From positions 1 through 26,412 of the forward strand of contig JAMYWO010000442.1 of the NCBI GenBank assembly GCA_024220525.1: a stretch of DNA of 26,412 nucleotides. Reading direction: 5' to 3'. The DNA comes from Cochliopodium minus (taxonomy: Eukaryota; Discosea; Himatismenida; Cochliopodiidae). Positions 1-10,440 of the stretch are shown piece after piece. The first letter of the stretch is position 1. Every line of letters starts with the position of its first letter. The notes beneath the pieces were generated by a model. The model was not told the origin of the DNA and searched no databases. It worked only from the letters and a program-made list of their open reading frames with translations. Made by a program: the position numbers and the translations under genes.

Positions 1-58
1 TTTACAACTTTGTTAGCGGATATAAAATTTTTACTAACAAATTTTAAACTGTTGTAAA
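1..58. repeat. Nested inverted repeat (imperfect hairpin) at the window edge
   Basis: TTTACAAC (1-8) pairs with GTTGTAAA (51-58), and TTTGTTAG (9-16) pairs with CTAACAAA (34-41). This gives two stacked 8-bp perfect arms with a 9-nt bulge on the 3' side and a 17-nt loop. Positions 1-76 lie where an intron of the mannosidase gene would be, but they do not match the corresponding intron of the second mannosidase copy (25775-26029). Homology between the two begins only near 77. The stretch may be the end of a small inserted element or a rearrangement boundary. No family is recognised. Confidence 0.5.
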
Positions 59-203
59 ATTTTGAACATCTCTAAAATAATTAAATAATTAAATGGAAAT
101 AAAATTAATATAATAAAAAATGATAAAATAAAAAATCAAAAAAATAATAAAAATAAAAAAATAAAAAAATAAATCAAATTATTCAATTATAAATTTAAAA
201 CAG

Positions 204-1037
204 TTGGAGAACCACTCAATGAAACAGAAGCGATTAGAACTACCACAAATGTGATTGTGGAATCCCCTTCACTCGCTTCCCAAGAATTCAGAAGAAGATC
301 CCTCTACCTCACTCACCCTGTAGTCTATGCTTTTGCTAACCCTGTCTCCTCTTTCGGTCAATTCCAAGTAAAAACTCAACTTTCAAATTTTATTTATTTT
401 TTTTATTAATTTTATTTCATTTTATTAATTTTTTATTTTATTTTTTTTTTTTACAATTTTTTTTTTCTTTTTTTTTTTTTTCATTTTAATTTTTCAATTA
501 AAATTTTTTTAGAGCACTTACAAGACCGGGTTTACAGGATTAACTGGAGATTTGCCTGCTAATTTGCATTTACAAACTTTCAGATCTCTTGGAAATGGAA
601 ACTACATTTTGAGGTTGAGACACTTGTTTGGTGTTGAAGAAGACGTAAAAATAAATCAAATTTTCAATAATTAATTATTTTTTTTAATTTTATATTTTTT
701 TATTTTTTTATTTATGATTTTAAATTTTTAAATTTAATCCTTAATTTTTTAATTTTTTAATTTTAAATTTTAAAATTTTAATTTCATTTTAAATCTTTAA
801 AAGGAAAACCTTTCCAAACCAGCAACAATCGATCTGTCTTCCATATTCACTGGTAGAACCATTGCTTCAATGCAAGAAACACAATTAACAGGAATCATAG
901 ATATTGACAAAGTAGAAAGATATCAATGGAAAACTGTCAATGATGCAAAACCTTTTTATTCAAAAACCAAGGATAGTGCTTTTGTTGTCACTTTAAATCC
1001 TCTTGATTTAAGAACTTGGATCATAAATTTTCGTTAA
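204..1037 (+). CDS. Lysosomal alpha-mannosidase (GH38), C-terminal part, 5' end outside window
   Basis: This is the C-terminal beta-rich part of a class II (GH38) alpha-mannosidase, which removes alpha-linked mannose from N-glycans in the lysosome. Three exons are visible: 204-367, 513-644 and 804-1037, with GT-AG introns; 1-203 is intron. The first exon enters in phase 1, so its first codon completes G|TT (Val). Together they give about 177 residues, starting VGEPLNETEAIR and ending with TAA. Landmarks shared with animal and Dictyostelium lysosomal mannosidases are GEPLNE, FTGLTGDLPANLHL, RLRHLFGVEED and the final LNPLDLRTW. LNET is a possible N-glycosylation site. The catalytic domain lies upstream of the window. 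A near-identical but damaged copy is at 25593-26412. Identification rests on remembered family sequence and the order of the conserved blocks. Confidence 0.9.
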
Positions 1038-1378
1038 TTAAAAAAAAATTGACAAAAAATAAAAAGATGTCTTTTTTTATTTTTTTAAAAATTGATCATC
1101 TCTTTGATCGATTTGCTGTACTTCCATCTCAATTTCATTCTCTTTATCTTTTTGTATATTTCTAAATATATGCTTAAAATCTTTCTCAAATCTCCCTCAA
1201 ATCTCAGATTGTCAGAGTCAATCAGATTAATCATTTTCATATCAATCCTTCCATTTTTTCCTCATTTCATGTTCATCCAGTTTCATGGCTGAAAAATAGA
1301 AATTTCTTTCTATTGTTGTTCTCACCTTCATTTTATTCATTATTTGAATTTTAAATCAAAATTTTTTAATTATGACAT
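1038..1378. other. Convergent spacer between the mannosidase gene and family gene A
   Basis: Two convergent genes end on either side, so this holds their 3' untranslated regions. From about 1265 onward the sequence is repeated right after the N at 22950, as part of the A/C duplication. On the minus strand a strong splice-acceptor-like tract (TTTCTATTTTTCAG) ends near 1294, just before the short reading frame listed at 1085-1240. Confidence 0.5.
1085..1240 (-). CDS. Possible small or terminal exon, 51 codons, unrecognised
   Basis: An open frame of 51 codons starts at the ATG at 1238-1240 and ends in TAA at 1085-1087. The product is charged and likely helical (for example LRKILSIYLEIYKKIKRMK), while the opposite strand reads as a hydrophobic artefact. 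It could be a terminal exon: an acceptor-like TTTTTCAG lies about 50 nt upstream and is followed by ATG AAA CTG GAT GAA, but that start is in another frame, separated by a six-A run (1254-1259 on the + strand). No family is recognised. It may equally be chance or a remnant. Confidence 0.25.
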   Translation of the reverse strand: MKMINLIDSDNLRFEGDLRKILSIYLEIYKKIKRMKLRWKYSKSIKEMINF

Positions 1379-2311
1379 TTACATAAAAATTTGAGTATAA
1401 CTCAAAGGGTTTAAGCTATTTAAATTATGAGAATTTTCTTCTGGTATTTCTTTTGGAAAAACTACAAATAAGTTATTTTCGGGTGTTCCATTTTGGAAAA
1501 AGGTGAATTTGTTATCACTGTTGTCTTTGCCGGAAAGTTCATCAATCATTAAGTCGTTGGCATTACCCTTGAAAATAGAATCAAAATCTTCTATTGAATT
1601 TGTAAATGAAAACTCCGGAGTAAAAGTTGATTGATTGAAATAGAAGCCTTCAAGTAAAGAAGGGAGAACAGGCTTAAGAGGTTTATCGATAGAAATGTTT
1701 TCTAGCTGTTCAGTAATGTTTTCAATTATGGGACAAGCGTTTTGTTTAGCTAAGTCAATAACGAAGTTTTCGTCCAAAGGAAGATGCATTTCTCTCAAAT
1801 AAAAAAATTCTCCATCTTTGTTCAAATGTTTCAACTTTATGAAAATATTCTTTTTGTTTGGATTGATGTGTTTTTTGTATTTAAGATCCATTTTCCTTTG
1901 TTTGACTATTTCGCAATGAGTGAGTACGATTGTATCTTTAGGGAATTTTCTATCGAAATTTTGAAATTTTTTTCTCAATTCATATTTCTTGTGGTCAGAT
2001 TCTTTTTTATCATTCCCCATTGCAACCCAATTTCTTAAATCAAACATAGAAACATATTTTTCCCTAATAAAATTATATTCAAAAAAATAATCAAATCAAC
2101 TAGTTTTTGTTATTGTATTTATAATCAAAAATATTTTTAAATATTATGAGATAGATCTGATTAGAAATTAAATTCATTAATCTTTTTACCTATTTATCTG
2201 AAATATAGGAATATTACTTCCCGAAGATATTTTTCTGACGAATATTGGTCTTTTTTGAGTGGATTGGATCTTATCTTTTTCAGAATGATTATTTGTTTTT
2301 GTTCTTGGCAT
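1379..2311 (-). CDS. Unrecognised two-exon gene, family copy A (268 aa)
   Basis: Exon 1 is 2190-2311 (ATG at 2309-2311) and exon 2 is 1379-2063, with a 126-nt GTAAAAAG...TTATTAG intron in phase 2. The joined product begins MPRTKTNNHSEK and reads on through PIFQIN/REKYVSMFDLRNW into a basic core (HKKYELRKKFQNF, MDLKYKKHINPNKKN, FFYLREMHLPLDENFVID). It ends in an Asn/Ser/acidic tail closing with SYTQIFM. The start is chosen because all three copies have an ATG exon of the same kind (M-P/T-R-T) joined at the same phase. No known domain is recognised. The basic core with an acidic tail would suit a nucleic-acid-binding or regulatory protein, but that is inference only. Copy B follows in the same orientation; copy C is at 23042-23996. 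Splicing at a GTAAATG just before the stop could give another C-terminus. Confidence 0.75.
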
Positions 2312-2563
2312 CTTTGCTTTTTTTTTTTTTAATTGTTTTATTAATTTTTATTTTTTTTATTTTTATTTTTTTTTCTTTTCATTTTTCAAAGTTTCACTGT
2401 ATGTTGACTTGAAAATCAGAGAAAAAAAAAAATTTAATTCAAAATCATTTTTCAAGTGGATTCAGGGAAATTCGTTAAATTCTAATAGTTCTCTTTATCT
2501 TATTTTCAATAAAAAAATAAAGAATTTTGGGATATAAAATAAGAAATTTTTTAATTATTCTAT

Positions 2564-3279
2564 CTAAAAAAATATCTGTCCATAACTTAAGGTCAAATTG
2601 TTTTCCAAAATAATAGCATTCTCATTATTTACATATCCTCCCATAATTTCTGTTGGAAAAAATATTTTATCATTTTTTTCAAGAATTGGGGAATGAATTT
2701 GAAGATGTTCATTCAAAAAATTGTTGATTAAAGACTCGTCTATTTTTTCTGTTGGATTATGAGTGTTTGTTTTGTTGGGCAAGTTTTCTTTTTTGTCCAA
2801 TTCAATAACGAAGTTTTCGTCCAAAGGAAGATGCATTTCTCTCAAATAAAAAAATTCTCCATCTTTGTTCAAATGTTTCAACTTTATGAAAATATTCTTT
2901 TTGTTTGGATTGATGTGTTTTTTGTATTTGAGATCCATTTTCCTTTCTTCGACTATTTCAAGTTGAGTGAGAACGATTCTATCTTTAGCTAATTTTCTTT
3001 CGAAATTTTGAAATTTTTTTCTCAATTCATATTTCTTGTGGTCAGATTCTTTTTTTATCATTCCCCATTGCAACCCAATTTCTTAAATCAAACAAAGAAA
3101 CATATAATTCCCTAAAAAAATTAAATTGAAAAAAATAATCAAATCAACTAGTTTTTGTTTTTGTACTTATTAATGTGGAAAACAGGTATTTTGTTTCCTA
3201 CAATAATTTTTCGAATAAATTTAGGTCTTTTTTGAGTGTCAACTTCATTTTCTTCAAAATTTTTTTTTGTTCTAGGCAT
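2564..3279 (-). pseudogene. Family copy B, reading frame broken at an A-run
   Basis: This is a paralogue of copy A with the same architecture. Exon 1 is 3167-3279 (MPRTKKNFEENEVD...) and exon 2 is 2564-3111, with a short 55-nt intron (GTACAAAA...TTTTTAG). Exon 2 starts in the frame that gives KELYVSLFDLRNWVAMGNDKK, but a run of seven A (3050-3056 on the + strand) where A and C have six shifts the frame to a TGA at 3042-3044. From there on a long frame, 169 codons if counted from 3073, continues to TAG at 2564. The core block stays almost identical to A and C, whereas exon 1 and the C-terminal tail are wholly diverged; only the ending SYGQIFF recalls SYTQIF. It could be a real pseudogene, a gene starting at the internal ATG near 3061, or a homopolymer error in the assembly. 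Confidence 0.6.
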
Positions 3280-3583
3280 CTTATTTTTATGTTTTTTTTT
3301 TTTGTTTTTTTTTATTTTATATTTTTTTCTATTTACAAATATAATCTTTCATTTGTTCCATCGTAAAACCAAATTTTAATGATTTGATCTTTTTATAAAG
3401 TGGAATAAAGATTAATATTTGTTAAATTATATATAAAAATATCGGAGTGAATAAAAAAAATAAAAAACATTTGGAAGAGAAAATAATGGAAGGGAAAATA
3501 AGAGATGTTGAATTAAAATTTTTTTTAATTATTCCACCGTCAAAGATTTAAAAATTAATTAAAATCTTTAGTCGGAATGGAGA
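3280..3583. other. Spacer between copy B and pol alpha; nothing recognised
   Basis: About 300 nt of AT-rich sequence lie upstream of copy B and downstream of the pol alpha stop codon. They presumably hold the copy B promoter and the pol alpha 3' untranslated region. No open frame, RNA gene or repeat stands out. Confidence 0.4.
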
Positions 3584-6500
3584 TTATTTGGCTTCAAACT
3601 TTTTGTAAAAATTGAAGATAGAACCCAAATCGACCATAGCCCTGCCATTCTTCTCAGAAAGTTTGGAAATTTTGGAGCGGATCTCCTTAAAGATGGAAAG
3701 ATCATTAGGATCGAAAAGATTTGTAAACTCCTTTGTCTTTTGATGTTTCATATCTTCAGAGATATTTGGATAATTCTTTCTGATGGTGGCATCTATTGAA
3801 TCTTCGGGAGTAAACAAAAAGTTGATGAAGGAGATCTGCTGATGGAGCTGGTAGGAATCCAGGATCAACTTCATTTCCTTGCCACATAACTTGCCAGTTT
3901 CGGATTTGCAGTAACAAGAGGGTTTCTTTTTGAGAAAAACGTGGCTGGATCGGAAAGAACAAGAATCATCGGAACACATGAGAGTGAATGAAGAGAATTT
4001 GTCGAAGAACTTTCTCAATTCTGAATCGATCTTGTTAAGAAAAAAAGCTCTGGTGAATTTCTTATTGCAACTTGGACAAGACAAAGCAGATACAAAGCGG
4101 AAAGAATCTTGGTTGACATTAGGATCGTTGTTTTCGTCATTGATGTTGATGGTGGAGGAGTTGTTATTTTCCACTTTTCTGAGAATTCCATCGATGACAA
4201 ACTTGTGATTGCAGGAACAAACAAAGTTGAGAGGAGCACAGTTGCGATATCTATCAATGGGATCAATGTTGAAAGAATTAAATTTGTCGAATTCAGAAAA
4301 GTCACGATTGACGGTGGGATTAGGTTTGTTGATCTTCAATCCCAAAAGATTGGCTATTTCCTCTGGAGATAAAGATTCAATGGGAGCCAACAAACGGGAG
4401 ACGGGAGGAAAAATCTGTTGGTTGATGTACCATTCGAAATCAAGTTTGATTTCGTTGTTGGATTTGAGGAGATGATCAGGATGGAAAGCCCTTTCCGAAA
4501 CAGAACTGTCTCCTTGACAAATGACATAGGGGATGTGAGTACCCGCAACAACTCTTTCGTTTCTCTCCAACATCTTGAGAGCGACTTGCACATGAGGAAG
4601 TTTTTGGGTATCACTGTAAGATTTGGGATCTTTGTTGAGCCCTCTCGTGATGATGAAATCCTTCAAGGAGACCTGACCATTACGTATCTTTTCACCTTGT
4701 TGTTTGAGATAATCTTTGATGGTCTCCAAGGATTCTTCGAGAGGTTTGCCTGAGAGGATCTGATCCAAAATGAAGTTTCCCATTTGTTTGGAGAGATCGC
4801 ACCAATCTCTTCTCACGAGATCCAATCCTTTAGATTCGATCGAGGTTTTCCATTCTTCTTTTCCGTTTTTGTTGTTCACTTTGGAGAGGGTGTTGGTGGC
4901 GTACTTCTTCTTGGAGAGGAGCAACATTGATTTGTAGATCCCATCGATCGCTATCTCCAAGGTCTTGTACTGAACGTTCACCTCTTTGATAACTGATTTT
5001 CCAACTTTGATTGCATCTTCTATCTCATTAGATCCAGTATAAATCATGATGGAATCAGTATCACCTAAAAAAATAAAAATATTAATAAAAATTTGTTGAG
5101 ATTAAATCAATCAATGTAAATATTTCGTAAAAATGATAATAGGATAAGTACAAAAGATAAAATGATAATTTGGAATTTGTTCTCAAGAAATTATTTTTAA
5201 AAATGTTAAATACCATAAATAACTCTGAGATGTAAGTTGTTGTTCGCTATGTTGACTGTTTTCTGCAAAGTTTCTCTGCCACAACGAGTGATGAGCTCAG
5301 CAAGAGGCATGGCATAGAACCTCGAGTTTTTGTAACCAAGGCAACCATAAAGACTGTTAGCAGTCAACTTGAAGGCCTTTTGTTTAACGTCGAGCTGTTG
5401 CAACTTTTCAGGATCCTTGGTTTTTTCAACTTCGGATCTAACTTGTCTTCTTCTATCAACCAATGTTTTTAGAACTTGTGGAAGAACACCCCTTTCAACA
5501 GTAGGGTCAGGTACACTCGAAGGTAACCACTTGTCATTCTCACTATCTCTTGTTCTGGTGACAGTAGTGAAACAGATGTTGTACTCTTGGATGATGGAAG
5601 GATACAAAGAGTTGAAATCCAACAAAATAACCGTCTTGTCATAAAATCCAACCTGTGGATCAAGAACGAGACCTCCCTTGAAAGCAGGACCCTTTTTCTT
5701 TTCTTCTCCGTTATTGTACTTTTGAACTTTCTTTTCAGGTAAAAGGTAGTGTCTGTTGTGAAACTCATGCAACAAGAGGTATTCTATCCTGAGAGCCCTT
5801 CCTCCTTGAAGAGTAGAAGACCAAACATTTCCTGCCAAGTTGGTCAACTGTTTGGTCAATGGAAGCATTTCCAATTTATACAACAAACAAAGAGCAATGT
5901 AACAATCGTTTTCTGCATGTTCTATGTATTTCAACAAGTTTGGTGCAGAAGAGTAATGAGGTTCAGGCTCATCACCAAGATCGTATCTCTTTATGGAAAG
6001 TTGTGTATCTGCAAGAAAACCCAAAGTATAGTTTTTCAATCTGACAAGCTCTTTGGTGTTGACAAAGGTATCACAAGGCAGTCTTCCTGCAAAAACACTT
6101 CTCTCATCTTGATCAGAGTTTCCTGTTCCTCCTGCTCCCCTTTGGAGTCTAGGGAAATCGATTCTTTCAAGTCTTCCTATCTTTGACCAATTTGAAATTC
6201 TCAACTTTTGCATTCTGTGAAGCAAAACATCCAAGTCGAAACCTAAGAGATTGTGTCCAACAATAACATCAGGATCGATGAGATGAATCTTTGCAATAAA
6301 GTAGTTCAACAATCCCTTTTCGTCTTCAACAAACTCAATCTTCTTGTTGTTCCTGTCTGCCATCTTCTTCACTTGATCGGGAAAGAGGGTGTTGGAAAGT
6401 TTTCTAATTACAGAAAATGATCTAAACTCCTTTTTCATTTTGTTCAAAGATTGTACAGAATCTATGTTGACATTTTTGGAGATCATTCCAGAAATACAAA

Positions 6501-8006
6501 CGATCTCATTGATTTGAAGACTTTGCACAAACTGAGTTTTCACATTAAGAGAAAGAACAGTCAATGTAGGTGTATCTTTTTTCCCGCTCATGATCTCAAC
6601 ATCTCCTGCGCCTGCATAAAGTTCGAATGCACACCATGACTTTTTTTGTTTCTTAGGAACAACTTTGACACCATCCAAAGAGAGCCAACTTGGGCCCATG
6701 ATTTTCTTGTTGAGCAAAAAGTCTTCCAACAGAGAAACTTGATTACCAATCAACTTTGAAAATATTTTGGAAGGGATTTTGGATTCATTCAATCTTCCAT
6801 GTTTTACAGGATAGATCACTTCCCAAAATGTGCTTGTTCCCTTTTTGATGGAGGGATCGTCAAAGTGATAAGTCTTCTCGGTTTGTTTGAATTGAAAATC
6901 TTTCATGCCATATTTGTTTTGCATCAAGTCGATCAAATCTTTTTCGGTATCATCAAAGTTCAATCCATCCGATGGTAAAAGAAAAACTCTATGTCTGAGA
7001 TTGGTCAAAGAGATGCAACAACTGTGGTATTCATTATCTTTTTCAACTTTTCCGATGAGATACAATTCCCTTATTCCTTCATATGCATCGAGAAAATAGA
7101 AATTCAAGTTACCATCTTCTTCCAAGAGCTTGGTTGGATCCATATCTTCGGATTTATTAATAGTCATTTCTCCTGGATTCTCCAATTCATTTGCTATTGT
7201 GAACCAATCTTCTTGATCAATTACTTCCTCTTCTACTTCCATTTTATTCTTATCTTCATTCTTATTTTCCTCATTATCCTCCATTTTTTCATCATTATCT
7301 TCTTTATCTTCATTGTTATTGCTATTGCTGATTTCAGATGGAAGGATATTGTATTTTGAAGATAATTCTTTTTCTATCAAAGCGGAATCTTCAACAAATT
7401 TCTTGAATGTACTTGCTGAATTTTTATTAAAGGTAAGATTTGTTTGTTTTTTCTTTGGAGAAACCTTCTTTATTTGTGTATTGGATGAATTAGAACTGGT
7501 TTGATCATAATCACCCAAAAAATCAATTTCTTTATCATCAAATTTCTTATCATCGTTTATCTTTGCTTTTCTATTGCTGGATGATAACAAAAATTGTTCA
7601 ATGGTTTGATTTGGTTTTGTCGCTTCCAATTTCTTCTTATTTATTTTCTTCTTTTCCTTTTTCTTTTTTTCTTTATTTTTAATTCTCTTTTCCTGTTTTT
7701 CTTTTTCTTTCTTTTGATTTGCAAATGAATATTGTCCTACATCCAAATCAATTTCATCTTCATTTTCATCTATTTTTTTTTTTTTTATATTTTAATATTG
7801 TAAATTCAAGATTAAACATACCACTCATATCTTCATCACTTGATTTATATTCTTCGGATGATTCCTGAATATTAACAATATATATTGATAAATAAAAATA
7901 ACTGAATATATTTTAATAAAAGTATTGAATTTGCCTCCTCATAATTTCTTTTTTCAGTGCTAAATCCTTTATTTTCTTTTTTTCTTGAAGATTTTCTTGA
8001 ATCCAT
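3584..8006 (-). CDS. POLA1: DNA polymerase alpha catalytic subunit (1383 aa)
   Basis: Catalytic subunit of DNA polymerase alpha-primase, which extends RNA primers at replication initiation in the nucleus. Four exons: 7935-8006, 7822-7864, 5214-7769 and 3584-5064; 4152 nt, TAA stop. The N-terminus is Lys-rich, then acidic (residues about 50-200). The exonuclease-like domain has IVGHNLLGFDLDVLL near 540. Polymerase motif A DFNSLYPSII has its Asp at about 756, motif B KLTANSLYG is 839-847, and motif C YGDTDS is 890-895. The C-terminus carries two zinc-binding cysteine clusters, C1173/C1175/C1220/C1223 and about C1254-C1284, that dock the B subunit. Length is close to the 1462 of the human protein. 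Intron 1 appears to use a GC donor (GAG|GCAAAT). Intron 3 (5065-5213) splits the Gly codon of YGDTDS. The start gives an acidic N-terminus typical of the family. Confidence 0.96.
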
Positions 8007-8301
8007 TTTGTAATATGACAAAATCTTAAACTTCTATTTTGATTTTTTTTTATTTTTTAAATGTTTTGGCGGTTTCAGTTATTCATTTCAAAATTTTAAA
8101 AATTAATTAACATTTCAATAGGATTATTTTAGTTTGCCAGTTTCAATAACTGAATGAATTCTCATCATTTCAAAATTAATGACTTTGAAACTTTTCAATT
8201 AAATAGAATAGAATTTGACAAAAGGAATCTAATGAATTTTTGGAATAAAAGAATTTTATTTTATATAAATTAAGTTTATTCAGGAATATATTTCATTTAT
8301 C
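8007..8301. promoter_or_regulatory. Pol alpha upstream region and RPL9 3' flank
   Basis: Both flanking genes read leftward, so this holds the pol alpha promoter and the RPL9 3' untranslated region. It is AT-rich throughout except for a short GC-rich island at 8065-8072. Confidence 0.5.
8065..8072 (+). promoter_or_regulatory. E2F/DP-like site upstream of pol alpha
   Basis: TTTGGCGG fits the TTTSSCGS form of the E2F-DP binding site, and lies about 60 bp upstream of the pol alpha start codon. It is the only GC-rich run in that spacer. DNA polymerase alpha is a classic S-phase E2F target in animals and plants. Binding here is inferred from the motif and its place. Confidence 0.45.
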
Positions 8302-9091
8302 TTAGTTTCCAGTGATAAAAGAAGATCCAGTAATATAAACTCCATCCAAAAATTTACGAATATCTTTTCCTTTGGAACGGGTAATTTCATGAATATTAGC
8401 TGCAGATTGAGATACTTTTTCAAGATCATTTCCAGAAATAATAATTTCATATTGTTTATCACTCTTTGCTACAGTTACACCCTTTGACATTTGAACTTTT
8501 CTGGTAATTCTTTCTCCCAAGAAATTGGTGATTCCAACAGATGATCCGTTTTTGGTAGGTTCGAGTTCCATAGGGAAATGCGCAAAGATACCTTGCATTT
8601 TAATTTGATAACCTTTGCTTACTCCATTAATCATATTCTTTACATGAGAGCAAATGGTACGTACACATGCTTGTTGTTGTCTTGCAGAAAACCAAGTTTC
8701 AACATTAAAACGTCTTCCAAGTTTGGTTCCTTTCTTACCAGTGATGGAGATATCAATTGGGACATTGGTGAAAGAACGTCTCAAAGTTCCTCTACTTCCA
8801 GTAACAGTAATTGTTCTTTTATTTGCAATAATTTCAACTAAATGAATTAATTTTCTGTGATTAATTATAAAAGAAAATTTTCACATCTTGATTATATTGT
8901 TGAATATATCAGTGATTATAATTTCATTTTTCGATTGATTCAAATATTTAAATTCATTTGTTAATTGAGGAGTATAATAATGTAAATTATTAACTTAATT
9001 ATTAATTTTTTTTTATTCTAGTTATTTGAAAGAATTATATACCATCATCTGGAATTGGTACGCTCTTTTTATGTAAAATTTTTCTTGGCAT
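8302..9091 (-). CDS. RPL9: 60S ribosomal protein L9 (uL6), 194 aa
   Basis: A structural protein of the large cytosolic ribosomal subunit (uL6 family). Exon 1 is 9043-9091 (MPRKILHKKSVPIPDD) and exon 2 is 8302-8837; the 205-nt GTATAT...TTTAG intron is in phase 1 and splits a Val codon. The joined start reads PIPDDVEIIANKRTITVTG, as in eukaryotic L9. Later landmarks are GTLRRSF, VRTICSHVKNMI, FAHFP, NFLGE and KDIRKFLDG(V/I)Y near the end. 194 residues compare with 192 in human. The stop is TAA. It is divergent from RPS24, 312 nt apart. Confidence 0.97.
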
Positions 9092-9403
9092 GTGGGAAGA
9101 CTCTGTATAAAAACTTAATTTTTTTTTATTATTTTATTTAAATAATAAATATATAATAAAAAATAATTTTCTATTCATCATTAGGATCAATTTTTGAATA
9201 AAGGGTAAAAAAAAATAAAATTCAATCATTCAGAAAAAGAGATGAGAATGGATACATTCAAGTTGAATATAATAAGTATCTAAACAATGAAAAATTTATG
9301 TATCCTACTTTTAAGTATAGAATTATTTTATTTTATTTTATTTAATAAATTTTATATTTTAAAAAATAAATAAAAAAATAGAGATAGAGATATAGGAGAA
9401 AAT
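9092..9403. promoter_or_regulatory. Divergent promoter between RPL9 and RPS24
   Basis: These 312 nt separate the start codons of two ribosomal protein genes read in opposite directions, so a shared bidirectional promoter is likely. The stretch is AT-rich, with no motif I can name. Confidence 0.6.
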
Positions 9404-10009
9404 ATGTCCACCACCAACAAATTCACTCTCAGAACCGAAAGAATATTTTCTAACAAATTATTGCAAAGAAAGCAAATGGTTAATACAAATAATAAATACC
9501 AATAAATAATTTAATTTTTTTCTCAATAATCTATTTTATTTAATTTATCATTAAGAAATATCTATAAATATGAATAATAGATAAATATGAAATGAATATT
9601 TTTGAAAATATCAAGAGAAAAACTATAAAATTCCCATATGATAAATATTTATTAATGTTTATATTACAAAATATAATAGGTACTCCAAATTACCCATCCT
9701 GGAGTATCCACAGTTTCTAAGAAAGAACTCCAAGAAAAAATTGCTGTTATGTATAAAGTAAAGAACCTTAAAACTGTAGTTCTTTTCGGATTTAAAACTG
9801 CATTCGGAGGTGGAAGAACCACTGGATTTTGTCTTATTTATGATTCTGAAAAAGCAGCTTTGGATTATGAACCAAAACATAGACTTAGAAGAATGGGAAT
9901 TGAAATCAAAAAGAAACATGATGCATCTAGAAAACAAAGAAAAGAAAAAAAGAACAGACTCAAAAAGATTCGTGGTATTCGTACAGAAAAAAAGAGAAAA
10001 GAAAGATAA
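9404..10009 (+). CDS. RPS24: 40S ribosomal protein S24 (eS24), 134 aa
   Basis: A protein of the small cytosolic ribosomal subunit. Exon 1 is 9404-9478 (MSTTNKFTLRTERIFSNKLL, then QRKQM) and exon 2 is 9680-10009, joined across a 201-nt GTTAAT...ATAATAG intron in phase 0 to give QRKQM/VLQITHPGVSTVSK. Further family landmarks are FGFKTAFGGGRTTGF, YDS, EPKHRLRR and the basic tail SRKQRKEKKNRLKK. The length matches the family (human 133). The ATG in GAAAATATG is the first in the exon. The stop is TAA. Confidence 0.97.
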
Positions 10010-10440
10010 TAACCTATTCTATAATTTGGATTACTTGTCTCTATTCTTTTATTTAAATTAAAGATAAATTAAAAAAATATCGTTGCAATAATTCAAATAT
10101 GTTTTCAATAAAATACTCTTGAAACAAAATAATTCAACATTTGAGAATTATCTTTTTAAACAAAATAAACTTTCCTCACAAACATAAAAGAATAAACAAA
10201 TATTTAGTTTAAAGAACCATCATTACAAAAAAAATTTTTGTTCAGCTCATATTTTTATCATTTGTAAAATCAGATAAGATCAAGATTAAAAAAAAAATGT
10301 CAAAATACAAAGAATGATTCCTAATAATTCTCAAAAAAATTCGAAAAGAAATTAGTTCATTCATTAAACAATTTGTATCTCTTCATTTTTTTTTTTATTT
10401 TTTAATTTTTTTTAATATTTCTTTGAAAAAAAAGAAATAT
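10010..10440. other. Convergent spacer RPS24 / F-box-SPRY gene; nothing recognised
   Basis: These 431 nt of AT-rich DNA lie between two convergent genes and should hold both 3' untranslated regions and polyadenylation sites. No open frame of note, RNA gene or repeat family is seen. Confidence 0.5.

Noticed and set aside
1784-2038. Plus-strand open frame opposite family gene A (and its equals opposite B and C)
   Set aside because: It is Phe/Ile/Val-rich, with no start context or exon logic. It is the antisense shadow of the conserved basic core and is repeated simply because that core is duplicated.
5749-6186. 145-codon plus-strand frame inside DNA polymerase alpha
   Set aside because: It overlaps a clearly conserved exon on the other strand, and its product resembles nothing.
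8557-8568. GGTTCGAGTTCC resembles a tRNA B box
   Set aside because: It is the reverse complement of RPL9 codons for ELEP. There is no A box or cloverleaf around it, and it has an extra T against the B-box consensus.
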